From Rhizophagus irregularis (taxonomy: Eukaryota; Glomeromycota; Glomeromycetes; Glomerales; Glomeraceae): a stretch of DNA of 64,000 nt. Of the stretch, positions 33,338 through 45,873 are shown piece by piece. The notes below the pieces were generated by a model, which worked only from the letters and a program-made list of their open reading frames with translations, ran no database searches and was not told the origin of the DNA. The stretch covers positions 124,001 through 188,000 of the forward strand of contig NC_089439.1 of assembly GCF_026210795.1 (NCBI RefSeq), given 5' to 3'. Every line of letters starts with the position of its first letter. Position 1 is the first letter of the stretch. The position numbers and the translations under genes are program-made.

Positions 33338-34767
33338 ATGTCACTTGCAAAACGTAAAAGGGTTGATACTTTGAATGGTCATCATAACGACAAGTTAACG
33401 ATTTCTGTTTCTGACGATTCAAGGGATGCTTCTGAAGAAGATAATGATATGCTTGATACACCTTCTTCAGTGTCTTCCTCTCATATTGGAAATGGTGTTA
33501 ATAATAATATTTCTATGCCAGCTCATAAGAAATCAAGAAGTGACATTACCGAAGATAATGCTGCAAGTTCTCCTGATATATCACCAGAAACTTTATTTGT
33601 TCAAAATACATCATTGTCTGGAAAAGAAAAGATTGAACAAATTGCAAAAATGTATCCATTCAAAATAAATCCTCCACCAACTGATAGGCCTGTTCGCATT
33701 TATTGTGATGGTATATATGATTTATTCCATTTTGGACACGCAAAGTCTCTAGAACAAGCGAAAACAGTTATTCCAAACGTTTACTTGCTTGTAGGAGGTA
33801 CTTTTTTATTTGATTTAATTACAATAAATTTTTTTTTTTCATAAATTAATATATTGGTCTTATTTAATTTTAGTGTGTGATGACGAGACAACTCATAAGA
33901 AGAAGGGTAAAACTGTTCTTAATGAGAAGGAACGTGCAGAATCAATAAGGCACTGTAAATGGGCGGATGAAGTTATTGAACATGCACCTTGGATAGTAAC
34001 TCAAGAATTTTTGGATCAACATGAGATTGATTACGTGGCACACGATGCTATCCCTTACTCTTCTGGTGACATATCTGATGTTTATAAATTTGTAAAGAAG
34101 CAAGGCAGGTTTTTACCTATACAACGTACTGAAGGTATATCCACTTCCGATCTCATAACACGGATCGTTAGGGATTATGATCAATATATTAGACGTAATC
34201 TCGAAAGAGGTGTTTCACCAAAAGAATTGAACATTGGTTTCTTAAAGGTATGTTAATTTTTATAGTTCTCTATAATGTTCTCTCGATAATATTTTTATTA
34301 CATTATCAATTTTTAGGAGAAAGAAATCAATATGAAAAAATCAATTTCCGATATTCGATCTTCGATTCATCAAAATTGGCATGGAACCAAAGTGGAATTA
34401 TCGAATGATTTTTCAGGATTTAAAAATGAGTTAGCACAAACGCTTGCAATTTGGGAAAATCGGAGTCAGGAGTATGTTAGGGGATTTGCGGGAATGTTTG
34501 GCGCCGAGGGTGTAATGGTACGTCAAATTTAATATTTTTATTTTATATAAAATTATTAAAATTTTTAATGACATTTTTTTTATTTAGTATAAGATTTTCC
34601 GCCGAAGTTCCCGGGGAGGATCTGTTACGGAGGAAGATTCACAATCAAATAAAAATAATTCTTCGGATGAGGATCGGTTACATCGTTCAAGAAGTGTCTC
34701 TCCCGTGAAGAGGGTAATTGACTATATCAAAGGAGACCAACAGGATCAACGGGAACAATCTGATTAA
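33338..34767 (+). CDS. PCT1: Choline-phosphate cytidylyltransferase
   Basis: Makes CDP-choline from CTP and phosphocholine, the rate-setting step of the Kennedy pathway to phosphatidylcholine. Four exons: 33338-33797, 33874-34247, 34317-34517 and 34588-34767. The N-terminal ~115 residues are acidic and Ser-rich with a basic KKSR. The catalytic domain has [20 protein letters not shown] (CTP-binding HxGH as HFGH), [22 protein letters not shown] and the signature [11 protein letters not shown]. An amphipathic membrane-binding helix region follows ([20 protein letters not shown]), then a Ser/Arg tail with SRSVSPVKR, probable phosphorylation sites. Start chosen at MSLAKRKR; the longer upstream reading frame runs through a T-rich microsatellite and is unlikely. 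Confidence 0.95.
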
Positions 34768-35693
34768 TCATTTCCTTAAATACTATTATTTTTTAAGTAA
34801 TTCATATAATTTAGAGACATTATTATTACACTTATAATATCATTATACTTTGTTCATTTTTATCAAATTATCAAATGGATTTTTGTGAATTATATTCATT
34901 ATTTAATTTTGTAAATTTTATATAAACTTAAAAGTATTTATTACTATTGTTTAAAGACAAAATTTAAAATTGTTAAAGATATTGTTCTTTTTGCAATACA
35001 AGTTTTTTTTTTTTGCATATATTTTATATTAAATGCATATGAAAAATCTGAAAATCCTAAAAAGAAAAAATTTTTATTCTGTAGATAATCTAATTTATTT
35101 ACTAAAAGTAACTTGTATTACCGATTGAAAATTACACCTAAAAAACTCACATTCTTTACCACCATTGCCCCAATTTTTGTCATATTTTTTCACATGTACT
35201 GTATTATGAAATTCAAAAGGTTACACATAGGTAGTGCGGTTGGGGTAGATCAGTTTTTCTTTTGGGATGATGATATTTTTTTTTGGTAAATGATTATCTA
35301 ATCAACTGACGTTTATGTATATTATCAATTATATCAATTTATTAATTATATCATGTGATTTATGTTATACAACAAAAATAAACTTTAACAAAAATGTAGA
35401 TCTAAAATTAATACTACGACATAAAAATTTTGGGGCAATTTATATTATTAACACGAATTAATTAACGACTTTTAAAATAATTTTTTTTGTTATAAATATA
35501 AAATGGGCTTTGATTTAAATCCCATCCAGAGAGGAAAAACCCTGTTACATTCATTAGCTAACTAACACGAATCGTGCCGATTTTTTTATGATATATTTAT
35601 AGGCTAAAATTTTTTTGATTACAATTTTTTTGATTATACTCCTTTGCTTTCTTTTTCTTCTTTCCCTTTTTTTCTACAAGAAAGTAAAAAATA
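34768..35693. other. Intergenic between two phospholipid genes
   Basis: AT-rich, with no exon recognised. It contains the 3' end of the cytidylyltransferase and the promoter of the acyltransferase. A pyrimidine tract precedes the next start (35640-35690). Confidence 0.5.
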
Positions 35694-37844
35694 ATGCCGA
35701 TGTTAGATGATTTCTTTTCAAAATTATCCACTTTAGCCGGTGGAGTTTCAACTGACCATTTAAAAATGATATTCACATTATTAGCATCATATCCAGTGGC
35801 ATTAATTTATAAACGTTTACCACATAATCCAAATCTTAAACACTTGTTTTCTATAATTATAGCAATTATAGTCTTATTTGAAGTTTTCGATTTATCAAAT
35901 GCTTTTTATGTGATGTTAGGAGGTTCTTTGATTTCTTATGCTATTATATATTTTGTTAAAGGTGTTTGGGGTCCAAGACTTGTTTTCTTGTATGCTTTGG
36001 GACACTTGAGTATTAAGTAAGTTAAATAATAAGACAAATAATTATGTAATTGTGTAATATCACGTGTTACAATTTGTTACACGAGTTTTTTTACCTACTA
36101 ATATATTATATTAATATATAGTCATATATACCGGCAATTTAACCACATAACATATGATAAATATGATACCACAGGTCCACAAATGGTGTTGGTCATTAAA
36201 TTAACATCATTCGCATTCAATGTATTTGATGGTCGTAGACCTAATAAGGTTTGTATGACAATTAATGAATTTTTAAATCAAATTATTATCCTTTCACATA
36301 CTTAAATAATATTACACGTTTTTTTAAATAGGAATTAACACCATATCAAAGAAGCAAAGCAATTACTTCAATGCCATCAATCTTAGAATATTTAGGTTAT
36401 ATATTCTTTTTTGGTGGATTTATGGTTGGACCAGCATTTGAATTTATGGATTATCGCCAATTCACTAATATGGAAATGTTCCGTGTTGATGAAAAAACCA
36501 AAAATCATTTACAACTTAAACCACTTCAACTTGTAAATGAACATTTTAATAAAAAATCAGATAATGTTACGGGCGGACCAATAAAATACTATGTACCAAA
36601 TGGAATGATTCCTGCTATGTGTAAATTAGGGTTCGGTATTTTTTTTATTCTTTGTATTGTAACATTTGGAAATAATTATTCAGTGGATTGGGCCTTAAGT
36701 GAAGAATTTAAAAATACATCTTTCTTTAATAAGTATGTTGATTATATCACATTTTTATAAAGAAATAATAATGATGAAATCTAATTTAATTTATTATTTA
36801 TTTATTTTGATTAGATTAATATATATACAAATAGCATCTTTCTGTGCTCGATTGAAATATTATATCGTTTGGTTACTTGCTGAAGGCGCATGTATTCTCT
36901 CTGGATTAGGATTCAATGGATATGATGATCATGGCAATGCAAAATGGTAAAAAATTTAACGCATATATTTATTTTTACACGGATGGTATGTCACATATGT
37001 AACACACTCTCTTATTTGCCCTTGTATAGGAATCGCGTGACAAATGTTGATATTATTGCGTATGAAACGGCCGATAACATCAAATCTCTTTTGGATACAT
37101 GGAATATGAACACAAATAAATGGTTAAAAAATTATGTATATCTTAGAGTAACTCCACCTGGAAAAAAACCAAATTTCTTTTCAACCATTGCTACTTTTGG
37201 AACGAGTGCTATTTGGCATGGATTTTATCCTGGATACTATCGTAAGCATATAAGCAAATAACTTTTTTTTTTCCTAAAGTAATATTAAAAAATTAATATA
37301 TAATTATTATTCTCGCGTTTAGTGACTTTTATAAGTGGAGCATTTGTTCAAAGTGTTCATCGAAGTAAGTATATTCTTATAAATATGAGATGAGTTCTTT
37401 TTAAAAAATGATTAAAAGGCTAATCCTTATTCTCTACCTTAAATAGCACTTCGTCGTAATATTCGGCCAATTTTCTTAACACCGAAATTTTCGTCATTAA
37501 AACCATTATATGATTTTTTTGGATGGTTATTCACACAAACCATGATTCATTATGTTGTTATACCATTTAATATTCTTTCGTTAAGAAATACTTTAACTAT
37601 TTGGAAATCACTCTATTTCTATGGACACGTTGCAATTATTTTAGTTAATGCAGCATTTTGGTTAGGTTTTAATAAAGTAATTGCTAATATTGTTGACGAA
37701 GATTTAAAGAAAAAGAAAGGACAAGTTAAAAAATGGAAAGTTGAAAGAAAAGAACGTGATGGTGAAGGGAAAGTTGCTATAAATGAAACTGGCATACCAT
37801 TAGAATTTGACAATAGTTCAGTTTGTCTTGAGAAGGAAGAATAA
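35694..37844 (+). CDS. ALE1: MBOAT lysophospholipid acyltransferase (ALE1/LPT1-like)
   Basis: Multi-span ER enzyme that reacylates lysophospholipids using acyl-CoA. About seven exons. N-terminal membrane helices (from about residue 20) are followed by NHIYRQFNHITYDKYDTTGPQM, FAFNVFDGR, and a cytosolic stretch after VGPAFEFMDYRQF. Active-site blocks are WNMNTNKWLKNYVYLR (conserved Asn) and GTSAIWHGFYPGYY (conserved His), the MBOAT catalytic pair. The C-terminus is Lys-rich (KKKKGQVKKWK) and ends CLEKEE. The wording matches yeast ALE1 and animal MBOAT1/2. It sits next to the cytidylyltransferase on the same strand, so two phosphatidylcholine-metabolism genes are adjacent. Confidence 0.92.
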
Positions 37845-38017
37845 TTTATTTCAGTGAATATACAATAAGGCTGAGTAACAGTATATTGGTACACGCGAAG
37901 AAATTGACGTGAACGTATAATAATGTTACATAATTTTTTGTATAATATATAATTTATCTATGTATATATATTATTGTAATTTTTCTTTTTTTTTTCCTTC
38001 TAAAAAATTATTAAAAC

Positions 38018-39378
38018 CTAATTAAGTCTCAACTTTGGCTGCCCATTTGTAATTTCCAAAAGTGCACGTTTGTTTTGTTCACGTTCTTTAATTTTATTTA
38101 ACCTCCATTCACAATTATCAGCAAATTCGCAATTTCTGAATGTTAACCAAATAAATTAATTAGAGAGAGTTGATCCAGTAACAATAAAAAAAAAGAGCGA
38201 GAGAGTTAAATTATACTCACTGGCATTTCCATGCATCTTCAATAGGAACACCTTCGGGTTTTCTATCACCTTTCCAATATTTTACTGTTTTCTCTAAATA
38301 GTTATCTAATTGATTTTCATCATAATCAAAATATTTAGAACCTAAATCACTTCCATCCTTTTGAAATTTATAATTAACTTCCAAAATATTACATGATTTC
38401 CAAACTTTTCCAAAACTATTGATTACAACCTTCATAAGGTTCCGTAAATTTGGTTTAAATTCCTTCATCTCTTTCTCTTTATAACTTATATTAACAATAT
38501 TAGCTAATTCTTTAGAAAATTCTAAATCAGGATTCAAATCTAATGTTTGAAAAATCTTCATTTCATCAAATGTTCCTTGTACAAGTTCATCAAATAGTTT
38601 TTTATAAAGCATTAATTGAAATTTCACTGATGGCGGAACATATTTTGGTATATATTGTTTTGTCCGAGTTTTTGTGTCGGATATGATCAATTCATCTCTA
38701 GATATATCATCAAAAACCGGTTTCATTTCAATTTGGTCAATGATTCCAAAAACGAATAAACCTGATACAAATCCAAAAATTGGTAATTCTCTCGTTTTTA
38801 AATTAATGAAAAGTGAGTCAATTCCAAATATTAAATTATATAACCTATGGGATAAATCGATAAATAATAATTTTTTGTTAATATAAAAGAAGTTTTTGAC
38901 TTCAATTAGAGAAAAGTAACTCTTACTTTATACCCCATATATCCTCTTTAGTATGAGTTGGTATTGAAATTATGTCATGTTCTTGTAATTCTAATTTATT
39001 ATGTATTTCAGAACCAATTTTCATAGCTAGTGTTTCTTTTCTTCCACCTGCGATAAAAAAATAGTGCTGTTGAAGTTCACACCAAGCAAGTGAAGAAAAA
39101 TCGGTAACAGATAAACTTTTAGAATCACGAAACCGTTCATGTGGTGATTTTTCTTCTTGATTTTTGATATCAGAAGGAACGTCGGAATTATTTCGTATTA
39201 CCATTATTTTTCTCATAAGTTTATACTTTTGAAAAAAATTCGGAAAATTTTTTTCTTTATTAGTCATATCTAGAGCTTTAAGTTTAATACGCTTTTTGTT
39301 ATTAATTAAGTTAGTGATATTATTATTATCACGGGGCCCGACTAACTTGCAGAGATAATTGAAACAGCATGTAAACAT
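38018..39378 (-). CDS. EXO5: Exonuclease V (EXO5/DEM1), Fe-S nuclease
   Basis: Single-strand DNA exonuclease of the PD-(D/E)XK/AddB type; the yeast form acts on mitochondrial DNA. Three exons: 39378-38927, 38844-38221, and a last one from about 38137 to 38018. Motifs are SVTDFSSLAWCELQQHY with the first Fe-S cysteine, AMKIGSEIHNKLE, ISDTKTR (metal-binding Asp and Lys), SVKFQLMLYKKL, and a C-terminal cluster WKCQNCEFADNCEW giving the other three cysteines of a 4Fe-4S cluster. The N-terminal ~80 residues are basic and could hold a mitochondrial targeting signal. The start at 39378 is the longest in-frame Met; an internal Met before TNKEKNF is an alternative. Confidence 0.9.
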
Positions 39379-39609
39379 ATAGTGATTAATGAGTGATATA
39401 ACTGAATAATGAAAGAGAAAAAATGTATCAAGATATGTAATTTGTACTGGTATGCGTGCATATACTATATACAGTACGCGTTTAAAGATCTATGATGTGT
39501 GAAATATTTCAGTCATGTGATTTGCATCTATTTTAAAAAAATTTTTTTTTTTTATGGAATGAAATTTCACATCTTAAATGACTTCATCTTAAGTGACTTT
39601 TTATTCATA

Positions 39610-41022
39610 ATGTTAGGACCACGGTTTAATAAAGTTTTTCGAATTAATCTTTTATCATGTCAAAACAATTTATCCAATCCTCGTTATTTAATTCGGAAAC
39701 CAAACACTTTGTTTCTTTTTACAAAAATATCTCTTGGACGAAATTATTCTAGTGAAGCAGAATTACGAGATTTACGAGAAACTTTAGAACGTATTGATCC
39801 TAGATATGTTCCAGACTTTGACTTTGGAATAATTGGTAATTAAAATTCAAAAAAAAAAAAATTATATTCATATATGTGCGAATAAATTTTTTAAAAAATA
39901 AAAATCTTTTTCTTAAAAAAAAAATGAAAAATATATATTTATAAAAAGATCCCTATTTCAAACCATTACAAATGCCATCTATTTTTTCTAAAAAATATTA
40001 TCGAATATTATACGAAAATTCAAAGAATACATTTAAAAATTTCATGTTGTAAATATATATATATTTCCTCTTTTTATACAAGTAAGATAAAAAAAAATGA
40101 TTTTTTTTAAAAAAAAAATTATCTTTTTTTATTATCTTATAGTGGTCTTAATATAGCATATTGTGAAAGAAAATATTCCGAATATAAAGATAAGCCCGCT
40201 GAATATTGGTCACCAAAATCGTTTAAATCAAAGGCTTTGAACCTTTATGTTGAAATGAATGAAAATTATGCATCGTAAGTTGATTGATTAGTTTAACTCT
40301 TTGAAATACGACGAATCTATATTTATATATATACTTTTTTATAGGAAAAATTTAAAAGCATTACAAAATCTTGTGGAGGATCGAATGTATAATGTATGTT
40401 TTCAAAAAAAAATATATTGTACATATATGAACGTCTAATTTTGATTTATTTATTATGATGAACTTCTTTAATGTTTTTTTTTCTTTTTATAAAAGAAAAT
40501 TAAATATGATTTGAAGCATAGAGAAGGCAAATTTATATGGAAATATCATGGACTTGTAGAAAAACCGAAATATATAAACGTTCGATGTATCCTTGGGCAT
40601 ACGCGTTCAACTGGAAATTATCTAGTTCAATTGACGATAAAATTACATACTAAACAGGTTAATTGTCATCATCTCTTTTCCGTCCTTTTTTATATATTAA
40701 ACGCTCACTCACTTTTCTTTCTAGAGTGTGGGATTATATAATAAAGCAGGTAAATTGATTGCTGGAGACCCAAAGAAGGTTAAGGATGTACTTGAATATG
40801 TTGTATTTCAACGTAAAATGTGGGATAAGAGTAAAGGGTGGACTATTTATGGATATTTTAATGATATTAATAACAATTTACTTACGCAAACTAATACGCA
40901 AACTAAGGTCAGTATGCTATATATTGTACTTCATTTGAATAATACCCACAAACTCGAAACACACTTATATTAAATTGCATATTTGTATTATATATTATTT
41001 TTAATAGATACAAGATGTTTAA
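39610..41022 (+). CDS. MBA1: Mitochondrial Mba1/mL45-type protein (Tim44-like domain)
   Basis: Binds the mitochondrial ribosome exit and helps insert proteins into the inner membrane. The start MLGPRFNKVFRINLLSCQ begins a basic, Ser/Arg-rich targeting sequence. Later exons give PRYVPDFDFG, AYCERKYSEYK, ALNLYVEMNENYA, the hallmark HREGKFIWKYHGLVEKPKY, GHTRSTGNYLVQLTIKL and VLEYVVFQRKMWDKSKGWTI, matching the Tim44-like fold of Mba1/mL45. The last exon is tiny (41008-41022, IQDV then stop). The junction between the first exon (ending about 39835) and the exon from about 40145 does not join perfectly in my reading, so a small exon may be missed there. Confidence 0.83.
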
Positions 41023-41093
41023 TTATATATTCATGATTATACTAAAAAAAAAATTTACACTAAAAGAATAGTTATTATGACAAAATTCATTAT

Positions 41094-41822
41094 TTAAATT
41101 TCTCCTACACCAGAACCCTCATAACTTCTGTAATGATCCATATTGTTATAATTATTATTATAATAATTAGATCCATACCCTTCCATCATTCCTCTTTGTT
41201 GTATTATCCCTTGTTTATTTTGAACATTATAATATTTATCATAAAATTCTTCAGGCATTCTTCCACCATTTCTTGCCTTATAATTTGCTAAAGCCTGAGC
41301 ACGTCTTTTCAGTTTTTCTGCTTTAATTCTATTATTTTCTTGTTCCTCATAAGCTAATTCATCACTTGTAGAAGAGATCAATAATTTAGTAATAACCTCG
41401 GAGAACCATCCTGCCATACCACCAACAAGGATTCCAATTAAAGCTGCTGACGTCAAAAACATATATAATGGATAAAAATAAGAATTTATCTTTTGTGTAA
41501 TAGTATAAGGTGTTAGAATAAATACGTTATATAAAATTCCTAATATCCAAAATACCGGACTTAAGACATAAAGAATGAATGTCCATATATATGATATTAA
41601 AGTGTAAATTATATTATAGACAAGAATAAATGGAAGTAATAATGACTTTAAATTTTCGGTGTTTATTTGATCCGAATTATTATTCTCGGCTTCTTCTATT
41701 AACGGAGGTGATACTTTTTTTGATGGTGGTAAATGTTCAGTGTCAGCGTTAACTTGAGTTATGATACAGAGAGTGAATGATAAGGTTATAATGCAAAGTA
41801 CAAAACAAATCTTTCCGGTCAT
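41094..41822 (-). CDS. Secretory-pathway membrane protein, unknown function
   Basis: Single-exon 242-residue protein. N-terminal signal peptide (ICFVLCIITLSFTLCIITQV), then a short acidic luminal segment. Three or four hydrophobic segments follow at about residues 60-135: LLLPFILVYNIIYTLISYIW, ILYVLSPVFWILGILYNVFI and PLYMFLTSAALIGILVGGMA. The C-terminal cytosolic tail has a basic helix (RIKAEKLKRRAQALANYKAR) and a Tyr/Asn/Gly-rich end. I do not recognise the family. It is tail-to-tail with the Mba1 gene, 71 bp apart. Confidence 0.75.
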   Translation of the reverse strand: MTGKICFVLCIITLSFTLCIITQVNADTEHLPPSKKVSPPLIEEAENNNSDQINTENLKSLLLPFILVYNIIYTLISYIWTFILYVLSPVFWILGILYNVFILTPYTITQKINSYFYPLYMFLTSAALIGILVGGMAGWFSEVITKLLISSTSDELAYEEQENNRIKAEKLKRRAQALANYKARNGGRMPEEFYDKYYNVQNKQGIIQQRGMMEGYGSNYYNNNYNNMDHYRSYEGSGVGEI

Positions 41823-42400
41823 CTTTTTTAATTGTTTAAAAAAAAAAAATTTTTTAGAAAGAAGAGATTAATTTTTTTTCTTCCTCTTAAAATTGAATAT
41901 TTTTTTAAATTAAAATGAATGGGGAAAACAATTTTAAAAAGGTTAGTATTAATTAATATCGTAACAACCTTTATGCAACCTTATTATATTGAAAATCACT
42001 AGGAAATCATATGTTTGTGATACGTAACTTTTCCCACATTATTTAATTACATAAATAATTTTGGGAGATAAAGCTTTTTTTATTAGTCAAATTTTTTTAT
42101 TAGTCAAATCGAGAAAATATAAAAGCAAAAGAGTATCCTTTTTTTTAAAAAAAACATTACATCATGTAGCGATTTCGTCATTTAATTAGTTATGTTTTTA
42201 GTATGACAATTTTTTTTGCCCAACTCACGTCATGTGACTTAGATTATATCAATAGGACGCGCCGACGCGGCTCCATTTTTGAGGCTTTTTTGTGTTTTAT
42301 CATTTTACCTTGTTAATTGTAATAATGATTTTATATTTTAAGCTAAGAGTATTGTACTCTTTCCTCTTGTCTATAAAATAAAAAATAAGCCATTTTTTCA
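41823..42400. other. Intergenic between divergent genes
   Basis: Likely promoter space for the membrane protein and the BTB gene. Contains CGCGCCGACGCGG at about 42257, a GC-rich motif standing out from the AT background. A first exon of the BTB gene may lie here. Confidence 0.4.
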
Positions 42401-43672
42401 GTGGATTTTGCTGAAGAAAAAACTTTTGCTCAATATTATTACCATAATTATCTAAATAAATTTTTTTTTACTTTTAAATATGATATCATTAATTCAAGTT
42501 GGAAATTATATATCAATCAAAAAATTTCTTCACAAAATGGAATTTTTATATCCCCAGTTTTTGCAACTTCTTCTTATCAAGCTTGGTTTTTACATATTGA
42601 TCTTGTAAGTTATTTATATCTATTTGGTTTGAAAAAAATCAACTATTATTGATTATCATAATTAAATAACAGTAATTAAGATTTCTTTGTTTGAATAGTC
42701 ATATCAGGAAGCACATTGCTTGTCTCATTGTAATTGTGCTTTTTCGTGTTTCTTGTCCGTATCGGTTGTTCCGTATTCATCGACTTTATATTCAATAGTA
42801 GATGGTATAGAACAATCGGATGAAAATCAATGTAGAGTATCAATTTTCTTTCAAACGGATTGCTTCGGAGAGGATCTTGCCGTAGAATCACAAATGGTTG
42901 AAGTTTCTAAACTACGGCATTTTGGTGATTATATTTTAATGTTTATAATTTTTCAAAGTGATCTTTATAATAATTTGTCTTTGTTAAATCAAAAAAATTA
43001 TCAATTTTTTTTTTCTCAGGTATCTCTTTTAAAAATATTTGTTCTCGTAGGTCAAGAAGATTAGGATATCTTTTTGATAATGTTCCTACTGCACCAAATA
43101 TTATATTTTGTATTAAAGGTAGATATTTATATGCTCATTCAGAAATTATTGAAAACGCAACCACCAAATTTAAAGAAATGTTAAAAATTGGAAAACCCCA
43201 TCAACAAAAAGAAAATGATACGAACGAAAAAAATTCAAAAAGATTTATACGTATCGAATTATCAAACATAGAATTTTTAACTTTTAAAACAATACTTTAC
43301 TATTTTTATACTAGTACAATATATGTTGATAAATCTTGGAATATACTTGATTTATGTTATTGGGCTAAAGAGTTTGAATTAAATGAATTAGTTGAAATAG
43401 CAAAAGCAGATTATAAACTTAGATTAAATATTGAAAATATTTTTGAAGAATTACTTAATGTTGGACTTTATTTAAAAGATATTAGAGATGAATCAATAAT
43501 TTTTATAGCAAAAAATTTTCCTTTAATACAATCTACTATTGGATTCAAAAAATTTATTTTGAATTTGAATCAATATCCTGGCGCGAGAGATATTTGGTTG
43601 GAAATTACGAATACTATAAAACGATTAGGCTACTCTAATTATTTATCCGTACCTCTCTTTAAAAATATGTGA
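42401..43672 (+). CDS. BTB/POZ-domain protein
   Basis: Exons about 42402-42605, 42699-42922 and 43019-43672. The N-terminal part (FTFKYDIINSSWKLYINQ, and later QCRVSIFFQTDCFG) is weakly like a MATH or other substrate-binding beta domain. The C-terminal part is a BTB/POZ domain: FDNVPTAPNIIFCIKGRYLY, AHSEIIENATTKFKEML, IELSNIEFLTFKTILYYFYT, then DLCYWAKEFELNELVEIAKA and a BACK-like tail. BTB proteins of this type are usually adaptors for Cullin-3 ubiquitin ligases. No ATG opens the first exon: the frame is preceded by TTTTTTCAG, an acceptor, so a 5' exon is missing from my model. Confidence 0.75.
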
Positions 43673-44145
43673 AAAAAATTTAAAAAAAACAATTTTTTTC
43701 TTGTGATGATGTGTACATTCCAATTAGCTTTAAAAAAAAAAAATTATTATACCAGACAGGAAATTTTTATAGTGGTTCTCTAATTTCAGCCAGAAGTAAT
43801 TTGCATAATTCTGGCCAAAGTAAGGTCCATTTATGCCTTATAAGTTACAACGCCTTATAATTATTTACTCCCATTTTTTCCATTAATATATACCCATACA
43901 CTGATCTTGGAGTTTCGATATCTTCAAAATTTATAAAAAAAAATAGACATCGAACATTGGATTCATTGGGATTTCTTCCTTTCTTCCTGAGCTGATAAAA
44001 CTGCGGCACACATCTAAACTCCCTTATAAATCTCGGTAAAATTCTTAAACGGAAAATGGATCACAAGCTACAAAAAACCGAGTGTCCTCCGGGGATTATT
44101 TGATATTTAGACAGGGGCATACGTGGTATGTAACGGTGCTTTCAG
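43673..44145. other. Intergenic, repeat-like fragments
   Basis: Contains CAGCCAGAAGTAATTTGCAT and TTCTGGCCAAAGTAAGG (about 43785-43830), resembling the TGCCA/CAGCC-ended small elements seen at 49129 and 29815. No gene. Confidence 0.35.
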
Positions 44146-45873
44146 ATGGAACGATTTTCATTAAGCTTGACCAAAAAGTACGTGAAAATATTTCTTCATT
44201 TTGAAAATGATTATTTTAATAATTATTAAAGAAATGTTTACTGAAATTTTTGGAAACAACAGGCTGAACAAGTTAAACTGATACTGTGTTCTTGTGCTTT
44301 TAAAAGATACACTCCAATGTATAATTCCTTAACGGAATGTCCCCAATGTAATTTAAAATTTAAATGTCCAGATAAATGGTGCTCAGATTGCGAAATCAAA
44401 AATTTTAAATCCAATTTTGGGAATTGGACTAGTAGGAATTGGAAGCTCGATAAAGTTATTCGACGTTCACAATCTAATGCTAAAGGGCCCCTGAATTATT
44501 TGGAATGGATTCCACTTACAGAATTTATTGATGTTAAATTCATTGCTGAGGGTGGCTTTGGATGTGTGGAATCAGCAATTTGGAATCTTGGTCCACGTTG
44601 GACTTATGAACCATCTTCAAGAAAGTGGGAAAGAAGCGGGCCATATAATGTTGCCTTGAAAACTGTCAATGATTCGCATCAATACTTACAAGAATTTTTA
44701 AATGAAGTAAATTATTAAGTGTTATATAAGACGCAAATGAATTTCTATATTTTGTTCTTAATTTCCTTATCCTATTTATATAGGTTCAAGCACATTACAT
44801 ATGCACTTCTGAAGATAATCACATACCACATTGCTTTGGAATTACTCAAAATCCAAAATCTAAAGATTATATTATGGTCTTGGAATATGCACATTATGGC
44901 AGTTTGCGTTATTAGTTGGGATGATCGGCTTGTTCTACTCGAAGGACAATTGCTAAAGGTCTTTATTATATTCATGAAGAAAACCATGTTCATCAAGATT
45001 TTCATAGCGGAAACATTCTAATTTATCAGAAGGATGGAAAATTATACCCTGCGATTGGAGATTTAGGATTATGTAAACCTTTGAATGAAACCAATGATGA
45101 AAGTAAAGTCTTTGGAATAATGCCATACATTGCACCCGAAGTGATCCGAGGTTTAGGAAATACTAAAGCAGCGGATATATACAGTTTTGGAATTATTATG
45201 TGGGAAATCCTTACGGGGGAAAGACCATATAAAGATCAACCTCATGATATTCACCTTGCATTTAAAATTCTTGATGGACTTCGACCAACTATTCCTGAAG
45301 GCACACCTGATAATTATAGAAATTTAATGCAAAAATGTTGGCATAAGAATCTAACAGAGCGTGCTAAAAATATTAAAAATGAAGTAATGAGTTTGAGAAA
45401 TTCATTAGATCTCGATCTTAAACATTTGAGGGGACCTGTTGGTAATAACGGTAAGGATTTAAGTTTTAGTACTTTATCAATTCATCCTGAAGCATGCTAC
45501 GTCAGTAAACATTTACCACTTGACGAATTGCGTGGAGAGTTTTGTCAGCATCCAGAATGGCCTGGAAAAGGATGGGACCTTCTTAAAAAAGAGCCTACAG
45601 TAAAAAATGGTATGTTATTATTATAATTTGACGAAATGTTTTAAGTAATGTTATTCATAATATATATATATATTTTTTAACAATAATTTGGATCAAGAAA
45701 TGCAAAAAACCCAACATAAATATATTAGTCGAGAATATGATTTATCACTTGATATTGAATTTTTGATTATAGATAGTTATCACCGAAAAGATCAAAAAGT
45801 TAGAAGGTATTATACCGTAAAAATTTGTTATTTTGTTTATGATAATATAGGAATAAAAGCTATTATTACTTAA
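44146..45873 (+). pseudogene. Glomeromycotina-type protein kinase with disrupted frame
   Basis: Zinc-ribbon leader CPQCNLKFKCPDKWCSDC, then a Ser/Thr-Tyr kinase domain: VKFIAEGGFGCVESAIW (glycine loop), YNVALKTVNDS (ATP Lys), HVHQDFHSGNIL (catalytic loop, HRD as HQD), IGDLGLCKP (DFG as DLG), MPYIAPEVIRG, ADIYSFGIIMWEILTGERPY, then LMQKCWHKN. Between GSLRY and SWDDRLVLLEG, and again before TIAKGLYY, the frame shifts by one base each way (about 44910-44955), with a stop at the first. Net frame is restored, so this is a young pseudogene, a sequencing error, or unusual splicing. A C-terminal extension follows with no clear family. The start is placed at a Met conserved in the copy at 46587; its splice to the next exon is unresolved. 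Confidence 0.75.
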
